From NCBI GenBank assembly GCA_023105745.1, contig JALGQZ010000009.1, positions 12,014,564-12,078,563 on the forward strand: DNA of 64,000 nucleotides. The letters run 5' to 3'. Position numbers and translations under genes: made by a program. This stretch comes from Austropuccinia psidii. Taxonomy: Eukaryota > Basidiomycota > Pucciniomycetes > Pucciniales > Sphaerophragmiaceae. Below the pieces are notes generated by a model. The model ran no database searches, was not told the origin of the DNA, and worked only from the letters and a program-made list of their open reading frames with translations. This document shows positions 1 to 9,343 of the stretch, piece by piece (within the stretch, counting starts at the first letter, position 1; each line of letters starts with the position of its first letter).

Positions 1-204
1 TCCATATCCTTCCAGTCCTCTGGTTTGAGGTTCCTGTTGAATTGGAGTGTTAATGGCAAGGTTGATATTATCTCCCTCATTGTTTTGCCATCCATCACTG
101 TGTCCAAGGTGTCCTCTTCCAGGTCTTCTGGTTCTGGACAAGCCTTCTCTGTCCTCTGGCTGGTTCCTTTGGAAGCCAAGGTCTCTGAGGTATACAAGGG
201 ACAT
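1..204 (-). CDS. A2 Gag-Pol polyprotein, N-terminal fragment (68 codons in window)
   Basis: An ATG at 204-202 opens a frame without stops to the window edge. The same frame in element A begins at 6107 and carries nonsense codons at 6221 and 6272; here those codons are TGG and CAA, so A2 keeps an older, open version. The product begins MSLVYLRDLGFQ and is rich in Arg, Gln and Pro, with no recognisable domain this early. The ATG lies inside the 68-nt candidate intron 252-185, so this product would come only from RNA that retains that intron. Its start is inferred from family comparison. Confidence 0.6.
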   Translation of the reverse strand, partial: MSLVYLRDLGFQRNQPEDREGLSRTRRPGRGHLGHSDGWQNNEGDNINLAINTPIQQEPQTRGLEGYG

Positions 205-552
205 ATCAGTGTTTGAAAGCAGTCAAAAACCTTATGTTCTTAGGTTATTTACCTTTGACTGTGCCTTGTACAAATTTGTTATCTGCTTATTTGGGCAGTT
301 TGCCTTTGGAGGTTACAAATGGGTTAATAATTGTAATTTTCCCTGTACAAGTGGTTAAGGTTGGTTTACCTTGTATTGAAGCAGAGTTTCGTGGTTTTCT
401 ACTCCTCTGAGTGGCTATTGGAGTCCACTTCTTGGCTGTGATGAGACCTTCACTTTGCCTCTTTCCTTTGTCCTTGCTGCCCTCTGCTTCTGAGGTTGTC
501 ACTGGTGTGTTGGCCTGTGACTGGGTCTCAAGTGGGATGGAATTTCCTTCCA
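1..552 (-). pseudogene. A2 ORF1 (accessory gag-region protein), 5' part with a nonsense codon
   Basis: The exon after the leader acceptor begins at 552 with TG GAA GGA; an upstream exon ending in A would give ATG. It reads like element A ORF1 (motifs SIPLETQSQAN and KKWTPIATQRSRKPRNS). A TAA where A has TCA ends it at 287. Candidate intron 252-185 (GTAAAT...CTCAG, 68 nt) has the same position and length as in A, and the downstream exon starts at 184. The role of ORF1 is unknown; the product is small, basic and Lys/Arg-rich. Confidence 0.6.
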
Positions 553-1089
553 CTGAATCAAGGTATGAAAAAGAGGGCTTATGTCAGTTAAGAATTCTCA
601 AAAAATGCTGGTTTTGCACGTCTAAGATTGGCCTCTGGGCTTGTATGTTACTACAATATGACCTCTATAATGACAGTGTAATTGAATCAACACTTCCACG
701 TCAGAATTACAGCTTTTGGTACCCTGTCACACTGTTTGTGTGCCAGTATCCCACAGATACACTTGTGGTTTTCAAGTGTAATCTGAATAAGTGGCTCTGT
801 ATAAGTGTAATTGAGTTAGCAATACACTTAACCACACCTCAAATGATGGTTTTTCAGTCAGAGGTGTCCTTATTCAATCACGAATACAGGACTTATTGAT
901 GGCTTATGTGTTTTTATATGTAAACAGGCCCAAAATGAAGGTTTTTGTGGGTATTAACCATGTGGTAAGTACTCTTACAATATGAGTATTTAACCAAAAA
1001 TATATATGAAATATATATTTTTTTAAAAGAAAATATGCCTAGAAAGATAAAAAAATTGTCAGAAATAAAGAATAAAAGATAAAACTCAC
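553..1089 (-). other. A2 candidate leader intron
   Basis: On the minus strand the donor reads ATAA|GTGAGT at 1090/1089 and the acceptor reads GATTCAG|TG at 553/552. The donor is close to consensus. Removing the intron would join an exon ending in A to TG, making an ATG in frame with ORF1. Element A has the equivalent intron at 5231-5758. The intron is predicted from sequence only. Confidence 0.5.
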
Positions 1090-1120
1090 TTATAAGGTCC
1101 AAAAAAAAGTTTAAAACACA

Positions 1121-1135
1121 GCCAGGCCCCCAAAA
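1121..1135 (-). promoter_or_regulatory. A2 primer-binding site
   Basis: Directly inside the LTR end, the minus strand reads TTTTGGGGGCCTGGC. The same TGGGGGCC core follows the 5' LTR in A (5188), B (3005) and E (52903). It would pair with a tRNA 3' end of the form GGCCCCCA. Confidence 0.65.
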
Positions 1136-2575
1136 TGTCAGGATGAAACTATGATAAAGGTGTAAATAGGCTAAGTACAACTTTAACTATGTTTGTGACA
1201 CAGTAAAAATGGTTTAAAAAAGGTTTATAAGGGTTGAAGGTAATTTAATTTCAAGATTAAAAGGGCTTTACTATATATAATATAGTGGTGGTGAGCGCTG
1301 TTGAAAGCCCTGGGTGAAGCTTTATCTGTTGGGTTACAATAATAAAAGACTACAATAATTAAGATTTATAATTATACCTGATTATTAACCAAGAGTAAAA
1401 CTGTTTTTGACAGTTTACTACGTAGGTTATTCAAGAGCAGGATGAGGAGACAATTCTGGCTGTGAAAAGCATCCTTTTTATCCTGAAATGGGGTGGAAAG
1501 GGTGCTAGACCTTTCCACATAGAGGAAGTGAAGGTTTTTCACTCTCTAGTACCGGCTTGTGGCTTGAAAAAAGCCTGTATAACCTGAATTGGGCTCAGAT
1601 GTGGTTTTGAAACCACATCTGGGCAGTTTTCACCAATACAGGGTGAAGAGTTTCATCTGGGGACCTCACAGCCTGATTCTGATGTGTATGACACGTAGAA
1701 TGCTGTACAGAAGCTGTATGGGACCCCAGTATTGACTGAAATATGAGGTATAGAAGTAAAAACAAGCCTCTTTGTCTATTTGACACCTCATATTCATGGT
1801 AATGGGATATTATCCCATGGTAAGGCTGTATTGGCCAGAATGTGGGATTTTGGCCTTAAAACAGCTATAACTTTGTCAGTTCTTGAGATATCAACCTAAA
1901 GGCTGAACCGGTGTGTAGCCCTGTATGTGGCCTACACAATGGTACCTTATTTGATATGGTTATCATTAAATATGGCAAAGTTATGCCATGTACAAGAACT
2001 TTGTACATATGCGTGATTTGGGCAAAAAGCTGTATTGAGCTTGTTTGCCCCATACCTTCTGCTGTATTTGAGATATGGGAGAGTGGATGAAACCATCAGA
2101 TAGCCCTGAGTGTGCCCTTTCCAAAAAGACCCCACTTCAAGTCTCTCACACTAAAACTGTAGAAGCTAGATGAGAGGTGAATATTTTGTTCACCCTTATT
2201 TGGCCTGAAATTGACCATAACTCCAGTAATATTGGTGCTAGCTCAGTTTGGCTGGTACCATTGGATAGCCCTGGATTAGATATTCATTTTGAGTACCCAT
2301 TTGATGGGGTTAAGCCTCCTCTTCTAGATTTTAGATGGGAGGTGAAAATTAAGGTTTATGCTCAGTAATAACTTTGAGCATGAATAACTTTGTTATTCTT
2401 TGTCCTATGGTGATGGGACTTATATTTTCAGAAAGAGATGAGTTTCCTCTTCCTTTGCATAACTTTTGAGCTGATTTGGCTCAGCTCCATGTTTTGGTGG
2501 TATCTTGGCTATACCATTGGTTTATGGTATTTTGGCTGTCATGCTTGTGCTCTGGTTTTGAGTCACAGGCTGACA
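1136..2575 (-). repeat. 5' LTR of element A2 (LTR-A family, 1440 bp)
   Basis: Bounded by TGTCAG (2575 inwards, minus strand) and CCTGACA (1136). It is colinear with the A LTRs at 3760-5184 and 13934-15341. It should hold the element's promoter and polyadenylation signals, but I cannot place them by eye. Small open frames inside it look fortuitous. Confidence 0.88.
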
Positions 2576-3002
2576 CCACCCCAAAAGTTAATTAAAGCAT
2601 CTTTCATCACTGTTAGCTTTGTCACTTTGTTTCCAAATTCACTCTGGTCACTTTTGAGCCTTTTTTCTGTTTAAATATCTTTTTAAAGAAATTGTTCTTC
2701 AATTAATTGCTTTCAGTCCTTTTCTCAATTAATTCCAATTGAAATTCCTCTTGAAGAAATTTCTTTTATAGCCTTGAATATCTCTTGTAGAGTATTTCTG
2801 GATATATCTTTATTGTTGGTAAAACAATAAATTTTTATTTTATTATTTTTTTATACTTAGAAAGTTAAAAACAATAAAATTGGCATGTTTCCCCTTTAAA
2901 AATACTATTTCTTACTATTTTTAAATAATTCTACCTTATACAAATTTTGAGGATAGGAAAAGTGTTTGATATTTTATCATAGTTTCATATCCACACCTTA
3001 CA
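2576..3002 (+). repeat. 3' portion of element B's 5' LTR (LTR-C family)
   Basis: These 427 bp match the last 427 bp of B's 3' LTR (27011-27437) and the end of the solo LTR at about 61690-62094. They end CACACCTTACA and are followed at once by the TTTGGGGGCC primer-binding site. The left edge is the A2 insertion point. Confidence 0.85.
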
Positions 3003-3020
3003 TTTGGGGGCCCAGCCGTG
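3003..3020 (+). promoter_or_regulatory. Element B primer-binding site
   Basis: TTTGGGGGCCCAGCCGTG directly follows the LTR end. The two-base spacer and TGGGGG start match A and E. The primer tRNA would end GGGCCCCCA, a proline-tRNA-like acceptor end; the tRNA identity is an inference. Confidence 0.6.
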
Positions 3021-3226
3021 ATATTTTACCTGTGACATATTTTTTTTACTCTTCTTGAATCCTTTTTCTCATATTAGAAAATTCAAAAAACATAGAAAAA
3101 ATACTTATAATTCAAAAAATCCATAAAAAATAACTTTTTTCATATTATAAGTGAGGCTCACATTTTTATTTCTTTTTTTGAAATAACTTTTTTTACTTAA
3201 TTAATTAGATTTTTAATTAATTTTAG

Positions 3227-3759
3227 TGTCTGAAAACATGGTAAGACAAGAAAACATTGAAACAGCCTCACAGTTACTAGCATTATTCCTGCAAGCACTG
3301 TTATTATCATCAGAATAACCAACAAGAGCCAATTTCTTCTGAATTAATCAACCTGGACATCAGTAATACTCTTCAGAAAGCTAAAAATTTGGGAAATAGT
3401 AAGTTTTTGACATAAAATTACTATCTTAAACCTTTTTAATCATAAAATATGCCTTCAACCAGATCAGGAGCAATCTATAAGCCCTGAAGCAGCTCCCAAA
3501 AAGGTCATAGACATGATTATGGCAGAAGCCAATTAGATAAAGAAGGAAAAGGGTCAGTAAAAGACTTCCACAACAATAAATTGTCCAATTCTGCAGCTGA
3601 TGACACTATTTTACCTTTAAAAAGAGCTGGAACCGCCACAAGAAGCCTCAGTGGACATTTACAAAGCCAGCCAGAAAGCTTACAACAATGCACTGCAGCA
3701 CAAAGTGTACCAGATCCTTGCAGATCTGTGGAAAACCTGCATGAACTCATACCTGACTG
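3227..3759 (+). pseudogene. Element B ORF1 and gag start (decayed), cut by element A
   Basis: The acceptor TTTTAG|TG at 3226/3227 follows a donor ATAA|GTGAGG at 3150/3151, so splicing would create an ATG. A second candidate intron, 3399-3462 (ATA|GTAAGT...CAACCAG), joins open frames ending in KAKNLGN to QEQSISPEAAPKK. The Gag-Pol ATG (3449, MPSTRSGAIYKP) lies inside that intron. ORF1 shows IYKASQKAYNNALQHK and MNSYLT just before the break at 3759, and it resumes at 15347. Stops such as TGA at 3485 and TAG near 3535 mark decay. Confidence 0.6.
3755..3759. repeat. Left target-site duplication of element A (GACTG)
   Basis: GACTG lies immediately before the TGTCAG start of the 5' LTR and is repeated at 15342-15346 after the 3' LTR. 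A 5-bp duplication is usual for Ty3/Gypsy integrases. Confidence 0.92.
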
Positions 3760-5184
3760 TGTCAGCCTGTGACTCAAAACCAGAGCACAAGCATGACAGC
3801 CAAAATACCATAAACCAATGGTATACCCAAGATACCACCAAAACATGGATCTGAGCCAAATCAGCTCAAAAGGTATCAAAAGAAAGAGGAAACTCACTTC
3901 TTTCTGAAAACATAAGTCCCATCACCATAGGACAAGAAGTAACAAAGTTATTCCTGCTCAAAGTTATTGCTGAGCATAAACCTTAATTTTCACCTCTCAT
4001 CTAGAATCTAGAAGGAAAGGCCGAACCACATCAAATGGGTACTCAAAATGAAGCTCTAAGCCAGGGCTATTCAATGGTACCAGCCAAACTGAGCTAGCAC
4101 CAATATTACTGGAGTTATGGTCAATTTCAGGCCAAATAAGGGTGAACAAAATACTCACCTCTCATCTAGCTTCTACAGTTTTAGTGTGAGATACTTGAAG
4201 TGGGGTCTTTTTCGAAAGAGTACAATCAGGGCTATCTGATGGTGTCATCCACTTCCCCATATCTCACCTACAGCAGAAGTTATGGGGCAAACAAGCTCAA
4301 TACAGCTTTTTGCCTAAAACACACAAATGTACAAAAGTCTTGTACATAGGATAACTTTTCCATATTTAATGATACCCATATCAAATGAGGTACCATTGTG
4401 TAGAGCACATACAGGGCTACACACCAAACCAATTTTGAGGTTGATATCTCAAGAATTGGCACAGTTATGGCTGTTTTAAGGTCAGATTCCCACCTGCTGT
4501 CACATACAGCCCTACCATGGGATAATATCCCATAACCATGAATATGAGGTGTCAAATAGACAATGAAGCTTGTTTTTACTTCAATACCTCATATGTCAGT
4601 CAATACTGGGGTCCCATACAGTTTCTGTACAGCATTCTACGCGTCATACACGTCAGAATCAGGCTGTGAGGTCCCCAGATGAAAATCTTCACCCTGTATG
4701 GGTGAAAACTGCCCAGATGTGGTTTCAAAACCACATCTGAGCCCAATACAGGTTATAAAGGCTGTTTGCAAACCACAAGCCAGTACTAGAGAGTGAAAAA
4801 TCTTCACTTCCTCTATGTGGAAAGGTCTAGCACCCTTTCCACCCCATTTCAGGATAAAAAGAATGCTTTTCACAGCCAGAATTGTTTCCTCATCCTGCTC
4901 TTAAATATCCTACCTAGTAAACTGTCAAAAACAGTTTTACTCTTGGTTCAATAAACAGGTATAATTATAATCTTTTATTATTGTAACCCAACAGATAAAG
5001 CTGCACCCAGGGCTTTCAATAGCGCTCACCACCACTATACCCAGTATAGTAAAGCCCTTTAATTTCATTTTAAAACCATCTTAAACCTTTATAGATCTTT
5101 TTAAAATCATTTTTACCATGTCGCAAACATAGTCAAAGTTGTAATTAGCCTATTTTACATCTTTGTCATAGTTTCATCCTGACA
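3760..5184 (+). repeat. 5' LTR of element A (LTR-A, 1425 bp)
   Basis: Begins TGTCAGCCTGTGACTC and ends TTTCATCCTGACA. It is colinear with the interrupted 3' LTR (11969-15341), the inverted copy at 1136-2575, and more distantly the F LTR at 38998-40491. No coding function is visible. Confidence 0.92.
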
Positions 5185-5203
5185 TTTTGGGGGCCTGGCC
5201 ATG
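5185..5203 (+). promoter_or_regulatory. Element A primer-binding site
   Basis: TTTTGGGGGCCTGGCCATG follows the LTR end. It matches the PBS of E except for one extra T and GCCATG in place of GCCGTG. Confidence 0.65.
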
Positions 5204-5230
5204 TTTTAAAACCTTTTGGACTTATTACAA

Positions 5231-5758
5231 GTAAGGTTTTCTCTTTTTATCATTTATTGACACTTGTTTTACCTTTTTAGGCGTCATTTATTCTTAAAAA
5301 TATATTATATATATATTAAAAATACTTATATTTTCATAAGAGTATCTGTCACATGGCTAATAACCACAAAACCAGTATTTTGGCATGTTTTGTATATAAA
5401 AAAACTTTTAAGCCACTAATACAGTCTTAATTCTTAATTGAATCAAGACGGCTCATACTGATAAACCAACAGTTGAGGCGTGTTTGGGCACATTGTTAAC
5501 TCAATTGCCCTGTAATACACCATCTTTGACAGATTATACTTGCTAACTACAAGTATTCTGTAAGATATTGGTATACAAACAGTATACCACATATCAATAA
5601 GATGTATCCTTGACAGGGAATTGTTAATTCAAATACACTGTCATCATACAAGGGCATATTGTAGTAATATACAAGCCCAGAGGCCATTCTTAGACGTGCG
5701 AAACCAACCTTTTAAGAAGTCTTAACTGACATAAGCCCACTTTTCCTGTTTGATTCAG
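5231..5758 (+). other. Element A candidate leader intron (528 nt)
   Basis: Donor ACAA|GTAAGG at 5230/5231; acceptor GATTCAG|TG at 5758/5759. The joined exons would read ...CAA-TG, creating an ATG that opens ORF1 (MEENFIPLETQ). No ATG sits at that position in the unspliced sequence. The matching A2 intron is 553-1089 on the minus strand. Predicted only. Confidence 0.5.
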
Positions 5759-6827
5759 TGGAAGAAAATTTCATACCACTTGAGACCCAGTCACAAGCCA
5801 ACACACCAGTGATACCCTCAGAACCAGAGGGCAGCAAGGGCAAAGGAAAAAGACTTAGTGAAGGCCTCATTAAAGCCAAAAAGTGGACACCAATAGCCAC
5901 TCAGAGGAGTAGAAAACCACGAAACTCTGCTTCAATACAAGGTAAACCAACCTTAACCACTTGTACAGGAAAGATTACAATTATTAACCCAGCTGTAACC
6001 TTCAAAGGCAAACTGCCCAAATCAGCAGATAAAGAATTTGTACAAGGCACAGTCAGAGGTAAATACCCTAAGAACATGAATGTTTTGACTGCTTCCAAAC
6101 ACTGATATGTCCCCTGCATACCTCAGAGACCTTGGCTTCCAAAGGAACCAGCCAGAGGACAGAGAAGGCTTGTCCAGAACCAGAAGACCTGGAAGAGGAC
6201 ACCTTGGACACAGTGGTGGATAGCAAAACAATGAGGGAAATAATATCAACCTTTCCATTCACACTCCAATTTAACAGGAACCTCAAACCAGAGGACTGGA
6301 AGGATATGGATCAAGTTCTTCAGCTCCACCAACTCCTCAAAGATTTATTTCAATGGAGAATGGACAACAAAAGGTTCAACCTGGAAAGTCACTGGGCAGA
6401 ACTTGGAGCAAGTTTCCAGAAGATCTGTCTCAAAGAGATAGACTTCAAAGACCTTATGATAACCACCAAAGGTTGGAATCCTACCAGGCAGTTCAGACTC
6501 CTGGAGGCAAGGGCACAGAGGATAAGTGGGAATCGAGCCACTATCCAAGCTATAGAAGAACAGTTAACCCAGACAGGTCCTACTCAGATTCCTTCAGGCT
6601 CACAAGGAGCAGGCCAAATAAGCTTTCCAGTGGCTTCACACCATTCAGAAACCAGCAGATCAGTGGCCAAGAGTCACCATTCTTCACAATTCCAGGAAGT
6701 TTCCAGGAGAAGACAAGGAAACAAGGGCAAGAACAAAACCTCCTTTAACCAGAGGAGGAAAGAGTCAGACCCCATGATCCAGAAGCTGTTAGATTTGGTA
6801 AAAGAAGTACACAAGAACCAGAAGTAG
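5759..6827 (+). CDS. Element A ORF1, accessory protein (two exons, about 333 aa)
   Basis: Exons 5759-6058 and 6127-6827 flank a 68-nt intron with donor GAG|GTAAAT and acceptor CTCAG|AG. With the A contributed by the leader exon, the total is 1002 nt, exactly 334 codons including TAG. No stop interrupts the joined frame. The product starts MEENFIPLETQ and has no recognised enzymatic domain. Visible motifs are FQFNRNLKPEDWKDMDQ-like (reads LQFNRN here), LHQLLKDLFQW, and a basic C-terminus RRRQGNKGKNKTSF ending HKNQK. The last part overlaps Gag-Pol in another frame. The function is unknown; a nucleic-acid-binding accessory protein is plausible from its charge, but that is inference. Confidence 0.6.
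6059..6126 (+). other. Candidate mini-intron in element A holding the Gag-Pol start codon
   Basis: GT at 6059-6060 and AG at 6125-6126 bound 68 nt. The intron ends ORF1 prematurely if retained (stop at 6103-6105). It also contains ATG at 6107-6109, which opens the Gag-Pol frame. Splicing would therefore both remove the Gag-Pol ATG and join the two halves of ORF1. A2 has the same 68-nt intron at 252-185. Confidence 0.55.
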
Positions 6828-8208
6828 TTGTGAACCACTCTAGAATCAGTAGTCCTAGTAATAGAAACATTACCCCCACCCAGACTGAACATAACATTGT
6901 CACATCTGAGAGTAACATCAACAGTGATAAACTGTGGTTACAAATGTCCCAAAATGCTGAGCAATCTGAAAAAAAGTTTGCAGAAATTGAAGCTGGCCAA
7001 GAGAGGATGAGAAAAGCTCAAGCCTCCTTGGAACAGATGGCTAAGAATCTTCAAGAAGGATATGCTCAACTGAGCAAAGCCTCTGAAGAAACCAACAAAA
7101 TACTGAATATAGTCTTTGAAGAACAACACCACAGCATAAGGGACAGGGATTTTCTGGACCAAGACATAAACAAATTTCTTAATGTCTACCCTAACTTGAA
7201 GCCCCAACCACAAGGCCAAGTTATGGATAATCCATATCAACCAGATGACATCAAACCAGATGCCATGTTGATGAATAAGGCAAGATCTCCATCACAATAC
7301 CAGGATGGAGATGGAATGTCTTATTCAGAGAAAGAAGCCTTGAAACAGCCTCCTGAGGCCTCAAGCTGGCCCAAGTTCTCTGGATCAGGAGAATATGATC
7401 ATATGGAGCTCATAGATTATATTGATGGACTCTTCATTGATGTACCAAGCATACCAGACTACTGGATCACTGCTAGATTGAATACTGCATTTAAAGGTCA
7501 TGCTAGTATATGGTACACAGAAATTAAAGAAATTCGTGGTAGAAGAGTCAAATCATCCAAAAGTACAGTAATGGAACTTGGATATGGCAGAAGACCATGT
7601 CATTTGAAAATGACAAATACTCAGTGGACAAAGATCCATATGAGTGGTGTCTTAGACAGTCTAAAAGACTTAAAGCCATTGATCCTCAGATGAACATCCA
7701 AATGAGGAATCACAAACTTCTGCCACAACTTCCAGGAGAACTAGAGCATGAAGTAAAATGCAGATGCAACCAAAATTGCGCTCTAGATGACATTTCCAAC
7801 ACCTTACAAGACATAAGAAAAAGGACTAATATAGGGAAGTTCACCCCATATAAGAGAAATGGTTTCAAAGAGAAACAACCTTTCAGGGTAGAGCTTAAAA
7901 ACAAACCCAAAGAAAGAGTGGCAGAAGGGGCAAAGAAGAGAAATTCTTGTCACAACAGTAGTTCAACAGACCACTATGCCAACAACTGTCCAAAGGCAAA
8001 GAAAAAAGTCTATGCCATTGAGAAAGTCCCAGAGGAAGAATCTCCAACAGAGGATTCTGAATCAGACTCCATGGGTGACACCATCAGAGAACCATCTGAT
8101 GATTATCAAGACCCAAGAGAGGAATTTGTTAGTGGAATACCAAGAGGAAACCCCACTAGAAATTCAGGACATACAGTTGGAAGCAGGCATGCCACAGGAC
8201 ACTTCTAA
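6107..8208 (+). pseudogene. Element A gag region (frameshifted)
   Basis: The Gag-Pol frame from ATG 6107 has stops at 6221, 6272 and 6746, then is open 6749-7693. It shows a coiled-coil-like stretch (LWLQMSQNAEQSEKKFAE through SKASEETNKI) and the conserved gag motif WPKFSGSGEYDHMELI. A frameshift near 7550 moves the frame, which resumes in 7597-8208 with KDPYEWCLRQSKRLKAI and LPGELEHEVKCRC. The zinc knuckle reads CHNSSSTDHYANNC near 7950: the second Cys of CCHC is replaced by Ser. A second shift near 8100-8170 returns to the pol frame. Gag would form the capsid and bind RNA; this copy is broken. Confidence 0.85.
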
Positions 8209-9343
8209 CAAAAACTTGTGCAAACACACACAAGATGCACAAACATTCCTGGTTACACCTACCAAAGAAATGGCATATATACATGGGACAGCCACAAAAA
8301 TGACTGTTTGCATTGACAATGCTCAGCATCCACTGAGCATTGATAGTGGAGCACACTGCTCCATAGTGGCCAGAAACTGTCTGGATACCCACTTCCCAAA
8401 CTGGGAAAAACAGCTCTTGCCCACCAAGGCAAAGAACTTTAAAATTGCATCAGGGAAGTTGACCTCCATTGGGACAATTATCAAAGAGATAATTATACCC
8501 CACAGGAAGGGTAATATCAGACTCAATTCAGAGTTTGTAGTGCTTGATGATGCCCACATCCAAGGATTTTTACTGGGAACAGATTACCAGAGGATGTATG
8601 GCATATACATTTACAACAGTAAAAATAGGCACATCACCATTGGTACTAACAAGGAAAAGAAATTTTCACTTGATATATACCAGATATCTCCTCAAGATCC
8701 ATTAGAAGAACTTCTGAAGGAATTCAGAGAGGGACAGTTTAGCACTACCCTCACCAGTAATCAAAAACTAAGTTTACTGAAGATTCTGAGAAAGAACAGA
8801 CCAGCATTTGCCATTGGTGAAGACCCATTAGGCAAGGTCAAAGGCCATGATATAGAACTATATCTGGATGTGAACAGGCCTTATCCACCCATGCTTAGGA
8901 GACCTCCTTTTCCAGCAAGCCTGGAAACCAGGAAAGAAATTGAGAAACATATCAATGAACTCCTGGATATGGATGTCATCAGGAAGATTGGACATAATGA
9001 AATAGTGGAAATCACCACCCCTGTCCTAATCACCTGGAATGATGGCAAGTCTAGACTGTATGGAGATTTCAGAGCTCTGAATAACTACACAAAAGCAGAC
9101 AGGTACCCTATACCCAGGATACCTAATGCCTTGGATAAACTGGCAAAAGCCAAATACATAACCAAAATGGATTGTATGAAAGGCTTCCACCAAAATGGAG
9201 TTAAACCAAACTCCATGAAATTACTCAGAATAATATGCCATATGGGCATATATGAGTATACCAGGATGCCATTTGGCATTAAAAATGCACCAGCCCACTT
9301 CCAAAGGATGATGGACACAATATTTCAAGAAGAAATATTGTAA
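8209..9343 (+). pseudogene. Element A protease and N-terminal reverse transcriptase
   Basis: The pol frame is open 7976-9343. The aspartic protease shows LSIDSGAHCSIV (active-site DSG) near 8330. Reverse transcriptase follows with [39 protein letters not shown] and [20 protein letters not shown] at 9341-9343 stops translation just before the catalytic IDD box. In B and E the corresponding region reads on without a stop. Confidence 0.88.

Larger units (their letters stand above)
1..2575 (-). mobile_element. Element A2: 5' part of an inverted Ty3/Gypsy retrotransposon
   Basis: Reading leftwards on the minus strand, the order is LTR (2575-1136), primer-binding site, leader and the start of ORF1/gag, all closely matching element A at 3760-6330. 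The element runs off the left edge. It was inserted into element B's 5' LTR: the bases at 2576-2580 (CCACC) continue the LTR sequence seen uninterrupted at 27011-27437, so CCACC is the expected target duplication, with its partner outside the window. A2 and A lie head to head and form a large inverted repeat about 1.2 kb apart. Confidence 0.88.

Noticed and set aside
2438..2674. Open frames inside the LTRs (for example 2438-2674 and 3517-3897)
   Set aside because: They follow LTR-A or ORF1 antisense sequence, recur in every copy without coding features, and span known LTR boundaries.
6353..6748. Open frame of 131 codons overlapping element A ORF1, considered as a separate gene
   Set aside because: It is part of the decayed Gag-Pol frame that begins at the intronic ATG 6107, so it is described there.
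6749..6827. Programmed -1 frameshift linking ORF1 to Gag-Pol in element A
   Set aside because: No convincing slippery heptamer is present in the overlap in A or E, and the intronic ATG offers a simpler way to start Gag-Pol.
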